Shown in pieces: positions 14,983-24,416 of a DNA stretch of 64,000 nucleotides. Origin of the DNA: Lunatibacter salilacus (GTDB lineage: Bacteria > Bacteroidota > Bacteroidia > Cytophagales > Cyclobacteriaceae); contig NZ_VOLC01000001.1 in the NCBI RefSeq assembly GCF_009797935.1, positions 434,001 to 498,000 on the forward strand, read 5' to 3'. How positions within the stretch are numbered: the stretch's first letter is position 1; the number at the start of each line of letters is the position of its first letter. The translations under genes were made by a program, and so were the position numbers. The notes beneath the pieces are model-generated. The model ran no database searches, was not told the DNA's origin, and worked only from the letters and a program-made list of their open reading frames with translations.

Positions 14983-16047
14983 ATGGAGTTTGAACCAAAA
15001 TCTGTTATAGATTTTTTCGAGAACGAATATTTTATTTATTGGCTGACATCTCCTGACAAAGATTCCGACCGCTATTGGATGGAATGGATGGCAAATAATC
15101 CATCAAAGGTAGAAATGCTCAGTAACGCCCAGGAGATGGCGAAGGGATTTCGATTGGCTAATGAACCAGAGATTAACCAAGAGTTATCTAATAAAATCCT
15201 AAACAACATTTTGATTCATTTTCAAAATAAAAAAAACTTAATCACACCTAGACACCAAGAGCCAGAAACAACTGGTCAACGTTCGATTTCGGACAGGCCA
15301 TTTTGGATTTTAGTAGCTGCATGTATTACACTATTAGTCATTTTGTTTAGACCCTTCTGGATAGAAGAAAACTATATAGAGGAAGAAAATATCGAGGAGA
15401 TAACATGGCAAGTTAAAAAGACATCGCCAGGAATTAAATCCACCTTTTTTTTACCAGATGGAACCATGGTAAAGCTTAATTCATCAAGTGAACTTTCATT
15501 TCCATCAGCTTTTTCTGACACCTTAAGATCTGTGATTCTCTCTGGACAAGCGTATTTTGAAGTTCAGAAAGATGAAAATGCTCCATTTATCGTGTCCACA
15601 GATAACTTGGAAATAAAAGTATTAGGTACCTCCTTTGACGTGAAATCATATCCGAGAATAAAACAAAAAAATGTGGTGGTATTAACGGGAGAGGTATCTG
15701 TAAGCAACGAAGAAGGCAATATACTACATGTGTTACCATCAGAAATGCTACTTTATAATCACGGGAATAAAGGCCTCTCTAAGAAAAAAGTGGATCTGGA
15801 AAGATACACTGGATGGAAGGACGGGGTGATTATTTTTAAGGAACAAAAGTATGAAGAAGTTTTTGAGATTTTGAGCGAATGGTATGGAGTAAATATTTCA
15901 GTCGAAAAAGGAATTGCTTGGCAAGGAACTTTCAGTGGCAGATATGAAAATGAAACATTGGAGAATATCCTACTTGGAATATCCTATACCAAAAATTTCA
16001 AGTTCAAAATTAACAATAAGAATATAAACATTTACCAAACCAATTAA
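14983..16047 (+). CDS. FecR-family anti-sigma factor / signal transducer
   Basis: 354 residues. A short cytoplasmic N-terminal part (1-105), including YWMEWMANNPSKVEML, would hold the sigma factor; one membrane helix follows (about 106-127, PFWILVAACITLLVILFRPF). The periplasmic FecR domain (about 145-245) has FFLPDGTMVKLNSSSELSFP and VLGTSFDVKSYP, both characteristic. The end (about 280-350) is the DUF4974 region (YEEVFEILSEWYGVNISV), which resembles the STN fold and pairs with the receptor's STN domain. It relays occupancy of the SusC-like receptor to the ECF sigma factor. The SusC gene starts 100 bp downstream. Confidence 0.92.
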   Translation: MEFEPKSVIDFFENEYFIYWLTSPDKDSDRYWMEWMANNPSKVEMLSNAQEMAKGFRLANEPEINQELSNKILNNILIHFQNKKNLITPRHQEPETTGQRSISDRPFWILVAACITLLVILFRPFWIEENYIEEENIEEITWQVKKTSPGIKSTFFLPDGTMVKLNSSSELSFPSAFSDTLRSVILSGQAYFEVQKDENAPFIVSTDNLEIKVLGTSFDVKSYPRIKQKNVVVLTGEVSVSNEEGNILHVLPSEMLLYNHGNKGLSKKKVDLERYTGWKDGVIIFKEQKYEEVFEILSEWYGVNISVEKGIAWQGTFSGRYENETLENILLGISYTKNFKFKINNKNINIYQTN

Positions 16048-16147
16048 CCATGACAAACAATAAGATACCCAAAAAAACAATCTCCTTCAATTTTTGCATG
16101 AGATGTCGGAATTTTAAATTATTTCATCCATCCTTTTTTATAGCAAA

Positions 16148-19100
16148 ATGAAAAAATATCTACCAAACTACTGCAGATCAGTATGCTTTCTTTTATTTGC
16201 GACTCATATGTCTCCAATTTCACTTTATGCTGAACAATATGCATTGAGAAGTGACGTCGTGCAGAAAAAAAGCTTTTCAGAAAAAACTGAGGTTATGGAA
16301 ATTCGGATTTCCATACAGACAAACAATCAACCCCCTCTGAATGTGTTGAAAGAGATATCTGACAAATCTGGGGTTTCTTTCGCTTTTGAAGACCAGTTGG
16401 ACGAACGATTAGAGCCCATATCAATTAATTTCAGAAATCGGCCTCTACTTGAAATTTTGGAAAAGTTGTCCCGGGATTATGGCTTGAAATTCAGACAAGT
16501 GAACAATACTATTCATGTTGCCATTAAGGATAGTTCTCTTTCCCAGGTAAAAGATGATCCTGAAATTGAAAAAAATGTAACCGGAAAAGTAGTTGGTGAT
16601 GATGGGGAAAGTATTCCAGGGGTTAATATTAGGGTAAGGAATACTACAATTGGAACTGTTACCGATATTGATGGGAATTATACCATTCTAGTGCCAAATG
16701 ATGAAGCAATACTAGTCTTTTCGTTCATTGGGTTTGTTACGCAGGAACAAAGTGTCGGGAATAGGACAATTGTAAACATAACACTATCAACGGATATGGC
16801 TGCTTTGGATGAAGTGGTTGTTGTTGGATTTGGTACCCAGAAAAAGGAAAGTGTGGTTGGTGCGATGAGTTCTGTCAACCCTTCAGAATTGCGAGTTCCA
16901 TCCAGCAACCTAACTACCTCTCTTGCGGGAAGGGTATCAGGTGTAGTTGCCTATCAAACAAGCGGGGAACCGGGATTGGATAATGCCCAATTCTTTGTTC
17001 GTGGAGTAGCTTCATTCAACGACCAAAATGGTCCCCTGATCCTTATTGACGGGGTCGAGCTTACTGCAGACGACCTTGCCCGATTACAACCGGACGATAT
17101 TGAAAGTTTTGCCGTATTGAAAGATCCTTCTACAACCGGAATTTATGGCGCAAGAGGAGCAAACGGAATTATCTTGGTAACTACTAAATCCGGAGCAGAA
17201 GGGGAGGCCAAAGTCAGTTTAAGAATTGAGAACTCCTTTAGTCAACCTACCCAAATGATCCAACTTGCGGATGCGGTGACCCATATGCGACTTCAAAATG
17301 AGGCCGACAGAACTAGAGGAAATTTCACCACTTTTACAGAGGAGCAAATAGCAGGCACACTCAGAGGGGGCGATCCAAATATTTACCCAGCTACTAATTG
17401 GAATGAGGCTTTATTTAAGGATGTAGCCATGACCCACCGGGCCAATCTAAACGTTACTGGGGGAGGTCAAAAAGTCAGGTATTATGTTGCAGGATCGTTC
17501 AGTCAGGATAATGGTTTGCTTAAGGTGGATAGAAATAACAATTTCACAAATGGAATTAATCTGAAAAGATACCTGATCAGGTCCAACATAAATATTGACT
17601 TGCATCAAAATAGTGAGATGATTGTCAGGCTCCATTCGACGATGGATGATTATCGCGGCCCACTTCAAGGAGGCAATGCAATATATAATACTGCAGTAAG
17701 AACTAGTCCTGTTAGATTTCCCGCTGTTTATGAACCTGACGCAGCATTAACAGGTGTTCCACACATTCTTTACGGTAATGGGATGCCTCCACGAGGGTCA
17801 TCTTTCGGAGGTGATAATTCTCCAGTACCAGTGTGGTTCAACCCTTATGCAGAATTACAGAGAGGTTATATGGACACTCGAAGACAACTTTCGTTGGTAC
17901 AGCTAGAATTTAAACAAAATTTAAGTGGGATTACTCCTGGCTTGACTGCAAGGTTTTTGGGAAACACCAATACTACCTCCTATTTCGAAAATAGAAGAGG
18001 CTATTCACCATTCTTTTACCGAATGTTGTCATTTGACCCGGTATCTGAAGATTATACGCTAGTAAGGACCGCTGCCGCTTCAGGAGATGAAGCATTGCGC
18101 CTGCTTGGAGGAAATCGCGTAAACAATTCTGTAATTTATATGGAATCTGCTGTAGATTATAGCAGGGTATTTGGTAAGCATACCGTGAGTGGAATGAATG
18201 TGGTGATTGCGAGGGAGTTTTTGGATGGTAATGCGGAAAACGTGCAGTTATCCCTTCCCAGTCGGAACCTTGGAATTTCAGGGAGATACAATTACGACTA
18301 CGACGATCGATATTTCTTGCAGTTTCTATTTGGGTACAATGGATCCGAACGATTTGCGAGAAATAATCGGTTTGGATTTTTTCCTTCCGTCGGAGCTAGT
18401 TGGCTTATCTCCAACGAAGAATTCTTGAAACACAACACCTCAGTAATAAGTCGTCTAAAACTTCGAGCTACCTATGGAACCGTCGGCAATGATCAAATCG
18501 GAAATACAAGACAAGATAGATTTTTTTACCTATCCGAAGTTAACTTAAATAGTGGAGCAAACAATGCCGTCTTTGGCACCGAATTGAATACCAACATACC
18601 GGGTGTATCCATTAGTCGATATGGCAACCCTCTAGTCACTTGGGAAAAATCAGTATCATCGAATTTGGGATTGGAGCTTAACCTATTAAATGATGCCATT
18701 CAATTGAGGGCGGATTATTTTAGAGAAACTAGATCTAACATTCTTCAAAATAGAGCTGATATTCCGAGTACGCTAGGACTTCAAGCCCCATTACAAACAA
18801 ATGTTGGAGAGGTATTGGTTAAGGGTTTTGATGCTTCTTTAGATATTGATCACTACTTCAACAATGATTTTTGGGTAATTCTACGGGGAACATTTATTTA
18901 TTCCAATAACCAATATCTGGCGTTTGAAGAGCCCAATTATACTGCAATTAATGCTCCTTGGAGATCCATGATCGGTAACAATGTAAGTGTATCCCAAGGT
19001 TATATCGCCGAGAGATTGTTTGTAGATGACGAAGAAGCAATTAATTCCCCACTGCAATTTGGCGTACCGGGGGTAGATTATGGTGGTGGGGATATAAAAT

Positions 19101-19729
19101 ATTTGGATCTTAACGGTGACGGAGTTATTACTGAGCTGGATAGGGCTCCAATTGGTAATCCAACAGTCCCAAAAATCACCTATGGCTATGGCTTTTCATC
19201 CGGATACAAAAGATTTGACATAAATGTGTTCTTTCAAGGATTGGCTGGAGTTTCATTCTTTATTAATCCAGTGAGAACTGGTCCCTTTATCAATTCTGTA
19301 CAAGGTGCGGGTGCTGACGGAGATATTCCATTAGTAAGGGATGAGTTAGGAAACAATTTTGGAAATGGCTTACTGAGCGAAAACGGACTGCTTCAGGCCT
19401 ATGCAGACAGCCATTGGTCAGAAGAAAACAGAGACATATATGCTATCTGGCCACGACTATCAACGGAAATCATCCGAAACAATGTTCAAACAAGCACTTG
19501 GTGGCTTAGAAACGGCTCATTTTTAAGATTAAAGCAGGTAGAATTGGGATATAGTCTTTTACAGAAAAATCAAAAATTATGGGGGATGAACACTTTGCGG
19601 ATATACGCTACAGGAACCAATTTAATGACATGGAGCAAGTTTAAGACTTGGGACCCTGAGCTTGGTGGATTAGGATTAAATTATCCCTTACAAAGGGTTA
19701 TCAACCTTGGAATTCATGTAGGCTTTTGA
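16148..19729 (+). CDS. SusC/RagA-type TonB-dependent receptor with STN signalling domain
   Basis: 1193-residue outer-membrane receptor. Order: signal peptide (1-29), STN/secretin domain (about 50-115, LNVLKEISDKSGVSFAFE), carboxypeptidase-regulatory-like beta-sandwich (about 143-222, GKVVGDDGESIPGVNIRV), plug (about 235-345) with the SusC markers LDEVVVVGFGTQKKESVVGA and LKDPSTTGIYGARGANGII, then the 22-stranded barrel. The STN domain is the part that talks to FecR, so this receptor both imports substrate and controls its own expression. It forms a pair with the SusD protein 10 bp downstream. The substrate is unknown: oligosaccharide, peptide or other large nutrient. Confidence 0.95.
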   Translation: MKKYLPNYCRSVCFLLFATHMSPISLYAEQYALRSDVVQKKSFSEKTEVMEIRISIQTNNQPPLNVLKEISDKSGVSFAFEDQLDERLEPISINFRNRPLLEILEKLSRDYGLKFRQVNNTIHVAIKDSSLSQVKDDPEIEKNVTGKVVGDDGESIPGVNIRVRNTTIGTVTDIDGNYTILVPNDEAILVFSFIGFVTQEQSVGNRTIVNITLSTDMAALDEVVVVGFGTQKKESVVGAMSSVNPSELRVPSSNLTTSLAGRVSGVVAYQTSGEPGLDNAQFFVRGVASFNDQNGPLILIDGVELTADDLARLQPDDIESFAVLKDPSTTGIYGARGANGIILVTTKSGAEGEAKVSLRIENSFSQPTQMIQLADAVTHMRLQNEADRTRGNFTTFTEEQIAGTLRGGDPNIYPATNWNEALFKDVAMTHRANLNVTGGGQKVRYYVAGSFSQDNGLLKVDRNNNFTNGINLKRYLIRSNINIDLHQNSEMIVRLHSTMDDYRGPLQGGNAIYNTAVRTSPVRFPAVYEPDAALTGVPHILYGNGMPPRGSSFGGDNSPVPVWFNPYAELQRGYMDTRRQLSLVQLEFKQNLSGITPGLTARFLGNTNTTSYFENRRGYSPFFYRMLSFDPVSEDYTLVRTAAASGDEALRLLGGNRVNNSVIYMESAVDYSRVFGKHTVSGMNVVIAREFLDGNAENVQLSLPSRNLGISGRYNYDYDDRYFLQFLFGYNGSERFARNNRFGFFPSVGASWLISNEEFLKHNTSVISRLKLRATYGTVGNDQIGNTRQDRFFYLSEVNLNSGANNAVFGTELNTNIPGVSISRYGNPLVTWEKSVSSNLGLELNLLNDAIQLRADYFRETRSNILQNRADIPSTLGLQAPLQTNVGEVLVKGFDASLDIDHYFNNDFWVILRGTFIYSNNQYLAFEEPNYTAINAPWRSMIGNNVSVSQGYIAERLFVDDEEAINSPLQFGVPGVDYGGGDIKYLDLNGDGVITELDRAPIGNPTVPKITYGYGFSSGYKRFDINVFFQGLAGVSFFINPVRTGPFINSVQGAGADGDIPLVRDELGNNFGNGLLSENGLLQAYADSHWSEENRDIYAIWPRLSTEIIRNNVQTSTWWLRNGSFLRLKQVELGYSLLQKNQKLWGMNTLRIYATGTNLMTWSKFKTWDPELGGLGLNYPLQRVINLGIHVGF

Positions 19730-19739
19730 TTCAAATGAT

Positions 19740-21641
19740 ATGAAAAAGACACTAATAAAGTTGAGCATTGGATTACTTTTAGTTTTTTCATCCGCTTCAT
19801 GTGGTGATTTTCTAGATGTTATTCCTGATAATATAGCTGTGATTGAAGATGCATTTCAAACACGGGAAAGCACTTTAAGATTCTTGGCAACCCTATATGC
19901 CTATTTACCTCCATATAATGGTACATCCAATCCGGCATTGGTGGCAGGTGACGAAGTGTTTGTAAATGACAATGTATCTAGGACATGGGCTGGTAGAAGA
20001 ATCAATAGAGGTGGGCAAAATGTAGTTGATCCGGCTTTGGGTTATTGGGGAAATAATGGAACAGTCAGAAATTTGTTCGTTGCTCTGCGTGATTGCAATA
20101 TTCTATTGGAAAATTTGGATAGGCCTTTCAACCTGACAGATTCAGAGAGAACCATTTGGGCAGCCGAGGCTAAGTTCCTAAAAGCATATTTTCATTTTTA
20201 CCTAATGAGGATGTACGGTCCCATACCAGTGATCCGTGAAAATATTGAAGTAAGCAGTGGGGCTGAGGCAGTCAGGGTAAAAAGAGAACCGATTGATGAC
20301 GTGGTAAATTATATCGTGGAGATATTGGACGAAGCCATTCCCAATTTACCCTTGGTAATAGAAGATCGTGCGCTAGAGCTGGGAAGGGGAACTGCTGTCG
20401 CCGCTGCCATGCTAAAAGCACAAGTTCTTGTAACAGCAGCAAGCCCGCTTTTTAATGGAAATACCGACTACGCGAATTTTGTAGATAAAGAGGGTAACCC
20501 GCTATTCAACATCACGTCCGATAATTCCAAATGGGACCTTGCCTCAGTGGCCTGCAAAGAAGCAATAGATATCGCACATCAGGCAGGACATTTATTATAT
20601 ACCTTCCCCAACGCCCCACTTTCTTGGTCTGATACTACGGTTAGAAAACTAAGTGTTCGAGGCAGTATTACTGAAAGATGGAATGAGGAGATAATCTGGG
20701 CAAGTGGCACCAGTGCAGTCGGTGGTCTTCAGGGACTTTCACAAGCAAAGATTGCAATTGGATTAACTGCTGAAAACAGGGAAAGCACTCAATCATATTG
20801 GGGACCACCTCTGCATGTCGCAGAACAATTTTATTCTGAAAATGGTGTCCCAATCAACGAAGACAAAGATTTTGACTATGGAAATCGGTACGCAGTTACT
20901 ACTGCAGGTCCAGACCACCGTCATTATGTTAGAACCGGCTTTCAGACTGCTAAACTAAATCTAAACAGGGAGTTACGCTATTATGCCTCTTTGGGATTTG
21001 ATGGTGGCGTTTGGTTTGGCCACGGAGTAACCAATGACCTCAATGCGTTAGTCGTTGAAGGTAAACGGGGGCAAAGGGCAGGCAGACTGGACGAAACGAG
21101 GTACACCCAATCAGGTTATTGGGCAAAAAAGCTAGTTTATTATCAAAACGTTCAACAAACCTCTACGAATAGTTATTCTATTAGGTCTTACCCATTTCCA
21201 TTAATGAGGCTTGGCGACTTATACTTGCTATATGCAGAAGCCTTAAATGAATCCTCAGGTCCAACTGCCGCATATGAATGGATAGATAAAGTTCGAGAAA
21301 GAGCCGGCCTCAATGGGGTTCTCGAATCGTGGAGCGCTCATTCCAACAACCCGTCCAAACCGACTTCTCAGGAAGGTTTAAGACAGATCATTCATGATGA
21401 ACGCATGATTGAACTTATTTTTGAAGGTCATCGGTTCTGGGACCTACGAAGATGGAAAAAATCTATTGACTTTCTTAACAGGGATATTCAGGGATGGAAT
21501 ATAGAAGGGGATAATACCGAGACCTATTATAACGTAATCACCTATGGAAAGCATAATTTCCTCAATAGGGACTACCTCTGGCCCATTGCCGAATTTGATA
21601 TTATTTCAAATAATAACCTGGTTCAAAATCCCGGTTGGTAA
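19740..21641 (+). CDS. SusD/RagB-type surface nutrient-binding lipoprotein
   Basis: 633 residues. Lipoprotein signal ending in SSASCGDFLDVIPD, which is the usual SusD opening (Cys then GDFLD). The TPR-rich helical core contains AEAKFLKAYFHFYLMRMYG near residue 140 and the C-terminal family signature LRQIIHDERMIELIFEGHR then FWDLRRWKK. SusD caps the SusC barrel and captures substrate at the cell surface. It is slightly longer than average (usually 500-600). Gaps to the flanking genes are 10 and 19 bp, so it is one transcript with SusC and the next two lipoproteins. Confidence 0.95.
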   Translation: MKKTLIKLSIGLLLVFSSASCGDFLDVIPDNIAVIEDAFQTRESTLRFLATLYAYLPPYNGTSNPALVAGDEVFVNDNVSRTWAGRRINRGGQNVVDPALGYWGNNGTVRNLFVALRDCNILLENLDRPFNLTDSERTIWAAEAKFLKAYFHFYLMRMYGPIPVIRENIEVSSGAEAVRVKREPIDDVVNYIVEILDEAIPNLPLVIEDRALELGRGTAVAAAMLKAQVLVTAASPLFNGNTDYANFVDKEGNPLFNITSDNSKWDLASVACKEAIDIAHQAGHLLYTFPNAPLSWSDTTVRKLSVRGSITERWNEEIIWASGTSAVGGLQGLSQAKIAIGLTAENRESTQSYWGPPLHVAEQFYSENGVPINEDKDFDYGNRYAVTTAGPDHRHYVRTGFQTAKLNLNRELRYYASLGFDGGVWFGHGVTNDLNALVVEGKRGQRAGRLDETRYTQSGYWAKKLVYYQNVQQTSTNSYSIRSYPFPLMRLGDLYLLYAEALNESSGPTAAYEWIDKVRERAGLNGVLESWSAHSNNPSKPTSQEGLRQIIHDERMIELIFEGHRFWDLRRWKKSIDFLNRDIQGWNIEGDNTETYYNVITYGKHNFLNRDYLWPIAEFDIISNNNLVQNPGW

Positions 21642-21660
21642 ACATTAACTATTCTGCATT

Positions 21661-22872
21661 ATGAAAAACTTAATTAAGAAGCTTATTGCTGGGGTATTAC
21701 CATTCTTATTGATTTCCTGCGAAGAAGAATTGAACACCCCCCTAATTTTAGGTGGAGATGCGCCCGGTCTAGTACAAGAAGTCGAAGTTCAGAACTTAGC
21801 TGGTGGAGCCCGGATTACCTACAAAGTTCCAGCAGATGACAATGCATTGTTTGTAGAGGCCCAATATGTACTAGACAATGGACGCAAGATCAGCACTCGT
21901 TCCTCCATTTACAAAAATTTTATTGATATAGAGGGTCTTCGAGAAAGCAAATCCCAAGAAGTTCAATTAAGCACTGTAAGCCGGGGAAATGTGGCGTCGG
22001 AACCGATTTCAGTCTCTATATTTCCGGAAAGAGCACCCATTGATATTTTATTTGATTCATTTGATCTCACTGAAGATTTTGGTGGCGTGAGGCTTGTTTA
22101 TAACAACGATTTAGAAGTCAAAGCAGAAATTCTTCTATATAAAGCTGATCAAAATGGAAACATGGTATATAATCAGTCTGCTTTTATTGCTGATGACCAA
22201 AGAAGCCATTTAACATTCCGAAATTTTCCTCCCAGCAGTTCGGGATTTGGGATTCGGGCTATTGACAGATGGGACAATATTACGGACATATTTGAATCCA
22301 CAGTTGTTCCCTTAGAAGAGATTCAGCTAGACAGATCCCTATTTAGGGACATTTCTATGCAAGGAGATGCAGGATCCGCCTTCGGTTGGGTAAAAACCAA
22401 TATGTGGAATGGCTCCATTGCCGGATCCGGATTTCATACTTCTCAGGATAATTTGGGGATTGTTTTTGCTCCGTATGATGAACCGTACCATGCATTCACA
22501 ATAGACTTGGGGGTTGATGCCAAACTTAGCAGATTTAAGTTTTGGCAAAGACGAGATGGATGGGAATTCCGACATGGCAATCCCCGATATTTTGATCTTT
22601 GGGGGACAAATGAGCTACCTGCAGATAATGGCGAATCACTTGAGGGTTGGTTTAAGTTGATTGAAAATGGCGAAGTTATTAAACCTTCAGGAGGTCCGTT
22701 GGGAGTAAATAGTGCGGAAGATTTAGCCCAAGCTACCAATGGTGAGGAATTTGAGTGTAATATTGAAGTTCCTGCTGTCCGATACATCAGATTTGTTAAT
22801 AAGGAGTCGTGGTCCGGCGCAAAGTTTATGCATGTGATGGAATTAGGTTTTTGGGGACAAATAGAAAATTAA
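21661..22872 (+). CDS. SusE/F-position lipoprotein (DUF4959/DUF5000 type)
   Basis: 403 residues with a lipoprotein signal (lipobox LISC, then EEELNTPL). The first part (about 30-120) opens with PGLVQEVEVQNLAGGARITY, a fibronectin-III-like DUF4959 segment; a second beta domain follows (DUF5126-like); the last 150 residues form a discoidin/F5-8C-like DUF5000 module (FTIDLGVDAKLSRFKFWQRR, then RYFDLWGTNE, and a closing VMELGFWGQ). Such proteins sit beside SusCD pairs and are thought to bind glycans at the cell surface. Enzymatic residues are absent. It shares its C-terminal fold with the next protein. Confidence 0.85.
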   Translation: MKNLIKKLIAGVLPFLLISCEEELNTPLILGGDAPGLVQEVEVQNLAGGARITYKVPADDNALFVEAQYVLDNGRKISTRSSIYKNFIDIEGLRESKSQEVQLSTVSRGNVASEPISVSIFPERAPIDILFDSFDLTEDFGGVRLVYNNDLEVKAEILLYKADQNGNMVYNQSAFIADDQRSHLTFRNFPPSSSGFGIRAIDRWDNITDIFESTVVPLEEIQLDRSLFRDISMQGDAGSAFGWVKTNMWNGSIAGSGFHTSQDNLGIVFAPYDEPYHAFTIDLGVDAKLSRFKFWQRRDGWEFRHGNPRYFDLWGTNELPADNGESLEGWFKLIENGEVIKPSGGPLGVNSAEDLAQATNGEEFECNIEVPAVRYIRFVNKESWSGAKFMHVMELGFWGQIEN

Positions 22873-22876
22873 TAAT

Positions 22877-24079
22877 ATGAAATCAGATAGAAATAATAGC
22901 AAAAAGTTACTGTGGTTTGCTTTGTTGATTACAGGGTTTTCCTGCTCTTCTGACCTGCGAGATACCTATAAAGAATTTATCGTAGACGCCGGAAAAATAT
23001 ATATCGGAGCTCCTGATTCAGTGTTTGTTGAACAAGGTTTTAACAAGTTAAAATTCAATGTAGCCATTAATGCGGATCCAAAAATCTCTAAAGGAGTTCT
23101 TTCCAATTTGGAGGGTACAGTAGACCATGAATTTGATGTGGCAAGAACCAGAAGCGGAAATGACACTATTCATTTTGAACTAGCACTTGAAGAGGGAGAA
23201 TATACCTTTCAAATGGTTCTTATGGACAACAAAGGAAACACCTCTGTCAAACGGGAATTTCCGGCAAGGGTCTTGGGAGAAAATTATAGAAACTCGTTAC
23301 TATCCAGATCAATTGGACCATTGGTAGAGGTAGAGGACGGAATTCTGATTAATTGGACACCCGCAACTTCGAATATGGCGTATTCAGAAATTCAATATTT
23401 GGATGAATTTGGATTAGAGACGATTATGGAAATTGCAAACAATCAATCGTCAACACTGATTGATAATTATTTACTGGGAAGCACATTGGAAATAAGAAGC
23501 TACTATTTTCCAATTTTAGGAAAAATGGAGGTTTTCCAGTCAAACACCAGTGAGCTTAATTTGCCCTTAGACAGAATTGTGCCCAAAAGCCCAATGTCTT
23601 TTTTGCGCCTTCCCGGAGACGCTTCCGATGGGTGCTGGGGATCCGAATATTCCAAATTGTTGGATGGAACAACTTCCACTGGATTTTGGCATAGCTGTTC
23701 AGAGCCCAATGATCTATACCCATGGGTTATGAGCATTGATTTGGGTGCAGCAATAGAAACCACTCGTTTTAAAATCGATCAAAGACCTGAATGTTGCGGG
23801 GAGAGAGGTCCCCGCCACTTTCAGATCTGGGCGACGAATGAATTAGGAAGTAGTCCTACAGGAAATTTATCTGAATTGGGTCTGGAGGTTTGGGAAAATG
23901 ACGCAGAATCCAAAGGGTGGGTGAAATTACTTGATGTGCAGGATAACACCGATCATTCTCCTACGGTAAATATACCTTCAAACGGAAGGACATACAAGTT
24001 CATCAGAATTGTTGGAATTTCATCAATCAGTGGGGAAACTGAAGCTAATTTCAATGAATTTACCTTCTGGGGCAAATAA
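22877..24079 (+). CDS. SusE/F-position lipoprotein (DUF4998 + F5/8C-like)
   Basis: 400 residues; lipoprotein signal ending in TGFSCSSDL. The N-terminal domain (about 30-110, with VDAGKIYIGAPDSVFVEQG and RSGNDTIHFELAL) fits DUF4998, followed by a fibronectin-III-like stretch. The last 150 residues are a discoidin/F5-8C-like module (VMSIDLGAAIETTRFKIDQR, RHFQIWATNE, FNEFTFWGK). This module holds several cysteines (DGCWGS, WHSCSE, ECCGE) that the sister protein lacks, so disulfide or metal stabilisation is possible. It starts 4 bp after the previous gene. It is the last gene of the operon; a perfect 15-bp hairpin follows. Confidence 0.85.
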   Translation: MKSDRNNSKKLLWFALLITGFSCSSDLRDTYKEFIVDAGKIYIGAPDSVFVEQGFNKLKFNVAINADPKISKGVLSNLEGTVDHEFDVARTRSGNDTIHFELALEEGEYTFQMVLMDNKGNTSVKREFPARVLGENYRNSLLSRSIGPLVEVEDGILINWTPATSNMAYSEIQYLDEFGLETIMEIANNQSSTLIDNYLLGSTLEIRSYYFPILGKMEVFQSNTSELNLPLDRIVPKSPMSFLRLPGDASDGCWGSEYSKLLDGTTSTGFWHSCSEPNDLYPWVMSIDLGAAIETTRFKIDQRPECCGERGPRHFQIWATNELGSSPTGNLSELGLEVWENDAESKGWVKLLDVQDNTDHSPTVNIPSNGRTYKFIRIVGISSISGETEANFNEFTFWGK

Positions 24080-24100
24080 TTATTGATTTTAGCAAAAACA

Positions 24101-24145
24101 AACAAGGTCTGATTCTTTCCCTGAGGTGAGGAATCAGACCTTGTT
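24101..24145 (+). terminator. Perfect 15-bp hairpin after the SusCD operon
   Basis: AACAAGGTCTGATTC (24101-24115) is fully complementary to 24131-24145, with a 15-nt loop. It lies 22 bp after the last lipoprotein's stop codon. The downstream T-run on the plus strand is poor, so it may act as a processing or mRNA-stabilising stem as well as a terminator. Confidence 0.7.
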
Positions 24146-24370
24146 AAACTCTAGGAGTTTAAACAAACCTTTTAAAATATGTTTTTCGAATTAATGGTTA
24201 TAGGCCTTGTTAATGGTTTGATCACCAATTAAAATACATTTAAATAACTTCTGAAATGATTTCTAGTTTAAATAAAATTCCGAATATTCGTTTTCTACGG
24301 TAAAATACACAAACAATTTTAGTCTGACTAGAATATTAAAGACAACGTCTTTAAAAATGTTCACGCAACA

Positions 24371-24398
24371 AAAGGCCGGAAATATTCCCGGCCTTTTA
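24371..24398 (-). terminator. Terminator of the glycine-rich TonB-type receptor gene
   Basis: AAAAGGCCGG (24371-24380) pairs with CCGGCCTTTT (24389-24398) around an 8-nt loop, 19 bp past the stop of the minus-strand receptor gene. The stem's own T-tail supplies the U-run on the minus strand. Confidence 0.75.
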
Positions 24399-24416
24399 AG
24401 TAGATACCTATGTTTC

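Noticed and set aside
24101-24145. Riboswitch or RNA element (CTGAGG-like loop)
   Set aside because: The loop does not match a known aptamer and the stem sits after an operon, so a terminator or stabiliser explains it.
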